From Accumulibacter sp. (GTDB lineage: Bacteria > Pseudomonadota > Gammaproteobacteria > Burkholderiales > Rhodocyclaceae), in the NCBI GenBank assembly GCA_031264825.1, contig JAISDL010000185.1, positions 1-8,728 on the forward strand: 8,728 nucleotides of DNA, given 5' to 3'. Below, piece after piece: positions 6,130 to 8,728 of this stretch (its first letter is position 1; each line of letters starts with the position of its first letter). The notes beneath the pieces are model-generated. The model ran no database searches and had not been told where the DNA came from. It saw nothing but the letters and a program-made list of their open reading frames with translations. The position numbers and the translations under genes were made by a program.

Positions 6130-7845
6130 ATGGCTGCCACCAATTTCAAAACCGAAAACAACACCTTCCGCAAGTTGATCGGCAACGGTCTCACTTACCG
6201 CATTCCGCGCTTCCAGCGTGATTACAGTTGGACGAGCGAGGAATGGGAAGATTTGTGGATGGATATCGGCGCTCTGGGACCCGATCGAGAAGCCGCCCAC
6301 TATATGGGTTATCTGGTTCTGCAATCTCCCGATGACAAGAATTTCGACGTGATCGACGGTCAGCAGCGCATGACGACAATCAGTCTCATCGTTCTCGCTG
6401 TGCTCAAGAACCTTCGGCGTCTCGTCGATTCGGGGGTCGACGCCGACGCGAACACGCGTCGCATCGATCAAATCATGCAGACCTACGTCGGATATCTCGA
6501 CCCCGTGACCCTCGTCGCCCGCCCAAAACTCACGCTCAACCGCAACAACAACGATTATTTTCAGAACCATCTGGTTCCCTTGACCCAGCTTCCGCAAAGA
6601 GGCTTGCGCGCATCCGAGCGTTTGTTGCGTAATGCCTTCGAATGGTTCGACAAACAGGTTTCGGATTATTTGAAGTCGTCGGGCAACGGCGACGACGGGA
6701 GGCGGCTTGCCCAATTGGTCGAAGACATCAGCGACCGGTTGTTTTTCACGGTCATCACCGTGACCGACGAACTCAACGCCTACAAGGTTTTCGAGACGCT
6801 CAACGCTCGTGGCGTGCGGCTCTCCGCCACAGATCTACTGAAAAATCATCTGTTTTCCGTGCTCGACCAGGGAGGTGAAACCGACCACGAACTGCGGAAT
6901 CTCGAAGATCGCTGGGAATCGATCGTCGGACGACTGCAAGCCGAAAAATTCACGGATTTTCTGCGTGTGCATTGGAACAGCCGTCACACTTTCGCGCGGC
7001 AAGCGGATCTGTTCAAAACGATCCGCTCGCGCGTATCGACGCGGGAATCGGTTTTCCAACTGTTGCGCAATATGGAAGAAGACCTCGATACCTATTTATC
7101 TTTATCGTCGCCTGAGACCTCGGAGTGGCCGGAAAACGACAAGCACTTGGCCGGAACCCTCAAGACTTTCCGCGTGAAACAGCCTTTTCCTCTCCTGCTC
7201 GCGGCGAAGCGCGTCTTCAATGCGGAGGATTTCACGGGCTTGTTGCGAAGCGCGGTCGTCATTTCGATGCGTTACAACGTCATCTGCACTTACAGCACGG
7301 GTGAGCAAGAACGCACCTACAATGCCGTGGCGGAACGTATCGCCAGGAAAGAACTGACGACGCTCGCGCCGGTTTTGACGGCGATGCGCAGCATTTATCC
7401 GAACGATCGCAGCTTCCGGGCGGCTTTTGGCGAAAAAGTCATCCGTACGAAGGACTCGCGCAACAATCAGGTCGTTCGCTTCATTTTGTGCGCGCTGGAA
7501 AGGCATCTCTTCCATCGCGATCTGGACTTTCACAGCGGCGCCATCAGCGTCGAGCACATATTGCCGCAAAACGCGCCGGACGATTGGGGCGGGTTTTCCA
7601 GCGACGAGGCCGACACCTTGGTCTATCGGATCGGCAATATGACCTTGCTGCAAGCGCGCGCCAATCGCGAGCTTGGGGTATACGCTTACCCCGACAAACG
7701 GCCGTCTTACCAGCAAAGCGACTTCGGCATCACGCGCAAGCTTGCGGAGGAAAACACCGAATGGACACCCGAACGGATCGCTTCCCGGCAAGCATGGATG
7801 GCCGCCCAAGCCGCTTCCATCTGGCGAATTCCACAACTCGATTGA
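6130..7845 (+). CDS. Single-chain DUF262-DUF1524 protein (GmrSD/BrxU-like type IV restriction family)
   Basis: 571 residues with the two-domain layout of GmrSD-family modification-dependent nucleases. The N-terminal DUF262 (GmrS, ParB/Srx-like nucleotide-hydrolysing) domain shows YRIPRFQRDYSW (23-34), then FDVIDGQQRMTT (72-83, the signature DGQQR motif), and VFETLNARGVRLSATDLLKN (220-239). The C-terminal DUF1524 (GmrD, HNH-type nuclease) shows SVEHILPQ (473-480, His476) and IGNMTLL then ANREL (501-515, Asn503 and Asn512), the H...N...N metal-binding and cleavage core. No key residue is visibly lost, so it should be active. Characterised relatives (E. coli GmrSD, BrxU, SspE) cut phage DNA bearing modified bases or phosphorothioate-sensed DNA, using NTP hydrolysis; the trigger here is unknown. 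No BREX or Ssp genes are in the window, so it looks standalone. By eye its base composition is less GC-rich than purL, consistent with later acquisition. The ATG at 6130 has a fair ribosome site. Confidence 0.9.
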   Translation: MAATNFKTENNTFRKLIGNGLTYRIPRFQRDYSWTSEEWEDLWMDIGALGPDREAAHYMGYLVLQSPDDKNFDVIDGQQRMTTISLIVLAVLKNLRRLVDSGVDADANTRRIDQIMQTYVGYLDPVTLVARPKLTLNRNNNDYFQNHLVPLTQLPQRGLRASERLLRNAFEWFDKQVSDYLKSSGNGDDGRRLAQLVEDISDRLFFTVITVTDELNAYKVFETLNARGVRLSATDLLKNHLFSVLDQGGETDHELRNLEDRWESIVGRLQAEKFTDFLRVHWNSRHTFARQADLFKTIRSRVSTRESVFQLLRNMEEDLDTYLSLSSPETSEWPENDKHLAGTLKTFRVKQPFPLLLAAKRVFNAEDFTGLLRSAVVISMRYNVICTYSTGEQERTYNAVAERIARKELTTLAPVLTAMRSIYPNDRSFRAAFGEKVIRTKDSRNNQVVRFILCALERHLFHRDLDFHSGAISVEHILPQNAPDDWGGFSSDEADTLVYRIGNMTLLQARANRELGVYAYPDKRPSYQQSDFGITRKLAEENTEWTPERIASRQAWMAAQAASIWRIPQLD

Positions 7846-7877
7846 CGTTTGAATCTCAAATCATGATTGACTGAATC
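7840..7877 (+). repeat. Short imperfect direct repeat after the DUF262 gene
   Basis: GATTGAC + GTT + TGAATC (7840-7855) recurs as GATTGAC + TGAATC (7865-7877), the second copy lacking the 3-bp GTT. The first copy includes the gene's stop codon. The palindrome AATCATGATT (7859-7868) lies between and partly within the copies. It may be a trace of a small duplication at the gene border; with such short units chance is possible. Confidence 0.35.
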
Positions 7878-7901
7878 CCGAACCCCACCCCGAGACTCTC
7901 C

Positions 7902-8728
7902 ATGATTCCACTCTACCGTTCCGGTGAATTGCGAAAAATCGAGTCGCTCGCGTCCTCAGACCCCCTGATGGAGCGCGCCGGCGCGGCAGCGGCCGAACTC
8001 GCGGCGCAGATAGCCGATCCACGCGGCGCGGCGATCCTGATTCTCGCCGGACCGGGCAATAACGGCGGAGACGCTTTTGTGACGGCCCGACTCCTGCGCG
8101 AAGGGTTTTTCGACGTGCGCGTCGTCTTCATCGGCTCGCCCGACAAGCTGCCCGGGGACGCCGCCGACGCTTTCCGTCGCTTTGTCGACGCCGGCGGCGT
8201 CTATCTTTCCGAAATTCCCGAAAAGCTCCGCTGGTCGCTGATCGTCGACGGCGTGTTCGGAATCGGATTGAAACGCGAAATATCGGGCGCGTACGCCGAT
8301 CTGATACACCGTGCCAACGCGCTGGCCAAGCGCGACGCGTGTCCGCTGCTCGCGCTCGACTGCCCGAGCGGACTCGACGCGGATACCGGCGCACAGCGCG
8401 GCCCGACGGTCGCCGCGACGCACACGATCAGCTTCATCGCGCACAAACCCGGCTTGTTCACGCTGGACGGCCCCGATCGATGCGGTCGCGTCTTGCTCGC
8501 GCCGCTCGGCATCGACGCCGCATCGCTCGTCGCGCCTCCGGGCGAACTCGTCGCGCCGGAGGCATTCTCCGCCACCCTCAAACCCCGCCTGCACAATACG
8601 CACAAGGGGAATTACGGCAGCGTCGGCGTGCTCGGCGGAAGCGACGGGATGGTCGGCGCCGCGTGGCTCACCGCCCGTGCGGCGCTCAAACTCGGCGCCG
8701 GACGCGTCTACCTCGGGCTGCTCGCGCA
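7902..8728 (+). CDS. nnr: Bifunctional NAD(P)H-hydrate epimerase / ADP-dependent dehydratase, 5' part (partial)
   Basis: The frame is open from ATG at 7902 to the window end: 275 codons plus two bases of a protein usually near 490-510 residues. The enzyme repairs hydrated NADH and NADPH (NADHX/NADPHX): the N-terminal YjeF domain interconverts R and S epimers, and the C-terminal ribokinase-fold domain dehydrates the S form at the cost of ADP (ATP in eukaryotes). Visible marks are LMERAG (22-27), the cofactor loop GPGNNGGDAF (50-59), DGVFGIGL (116-123) and LDCPSGLDADTG (152-163) in the epimerase part. The start of the dehydratase part is HKGNYGSVGVLGGSDGMVGAA (234-254), then AALKLGAG. The residue after GGD is Ala where Gly is usual, a mild variation. 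No clear Shine-Dalgarno precedes the ATG, but the first residues IPLYRSGELRKIE fit the family N-terminus. It lies 56 bp behind the DUF262 gene on the same strand. Confidence 0.93.
   Translation, partial: MIPLYRSGELRKIESLASSDPLMERAGAAAAELAAQIADPRGAAILILAGPGNNGGDAFVTARLLREGFFDVRVVFIGSPDKLPGDAADAFRRFVDAGGVYLSEIPEKLRWSLIVDGVFGIGLKREISGAYADLIHRANALAKRDACPLLALDCPSGLDADTGAQRGPTVAATHTISFIAHKPGLFTLDGPDRCGRVLLAPLGIDAASLVAPPGELVAPEAFSATLKPRLHNTHKGNYGSVGVLGGSDGMVGAAWLTARAALKLGAGRVYLGLLA

Noticed and set aside
6070..6714. 214-codon minus-strand frame opposite the DUF262 gene start
   Set aside because: It lies antisense to the conserved QRDYSW and DGQQR region, so its open frame follows from the real gene.
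7848..7860. Terminator after the DUF262 gene (TTTGA, ATC, TCAAA)
   Set aside because: A 5-bp AT-rich stem without a T-run would be too weak; read-through into nnr is equally likely.
7956..8603. 215-codon minus-strand frame opposite nnr
   Set aside because: Antisense shadow of the nnr gene, which shows all family motifs on the plus strand.

Overview
The window looks like chromosomal DNA of a GC-rich proteobacterium, most likely a betaproteobacterium. The main evidence is a large single-chain PurL of the gamma/betaproteobacterial type with an N-terminus of the form FLFLRGAPAFSVFRLQ, a fused two-domain NAD(P)HX repair enzyme, and a palindrome built on GTTGGGCT/AGCCCAAC of a kind I recall from such genomes. 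This assignment is inference; no rRNA or tRNA is present to anchor it.

Left part (1-1036): the last 48 codons of an ankyrin-repeat protein, then a complete flavodoxin-fold reductase with a CX2CX2CX5C cysteine cluster. The 214-bp gap after it carries, on the minus strand, the C-terminal remnant of a BrnA-like antitoxin with no start codon and no toxin partner.

Middle (1037-5954), all on the minus strand: an unrecognised 252-residue soluble protein with a strong Shine-Dalgarno, a 226-bp gap filled with structured repeats, and purL. The gap holds a REP-like palindrome and a pair of inverted arrays made of degenerate 7-bp units. The two arrays differ by exactly one unit, and one of them begins in purL's stop codon. 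The purL reading frame runs 80 codons further upstream than the true start, which is at 5954.

Right part (5955-8728): a 175-bp divergent region with a TATAAT box facing purL, then a single-chain DUF262-DUF1524 (GmrSD/BrxU-like) endonuclease, a probable phage-defence gene standing alone between two housekeeping genes. Last is the 5' part of a bifunctional NAD(P)H-hydrate epimerase/dehydratase gene, running off the window.

The window is mostly a housekeeping neighbourhood (purine synthesis and metabolite repair) with accessory material at gene borders: a lone restriction-type gene, a decayed antitoxin and a structured repeat. I see no multi-gene system that is clearly new. The points most worth a second look are the heptamer inverted array and the lone DUF262-DUF1524 gene.
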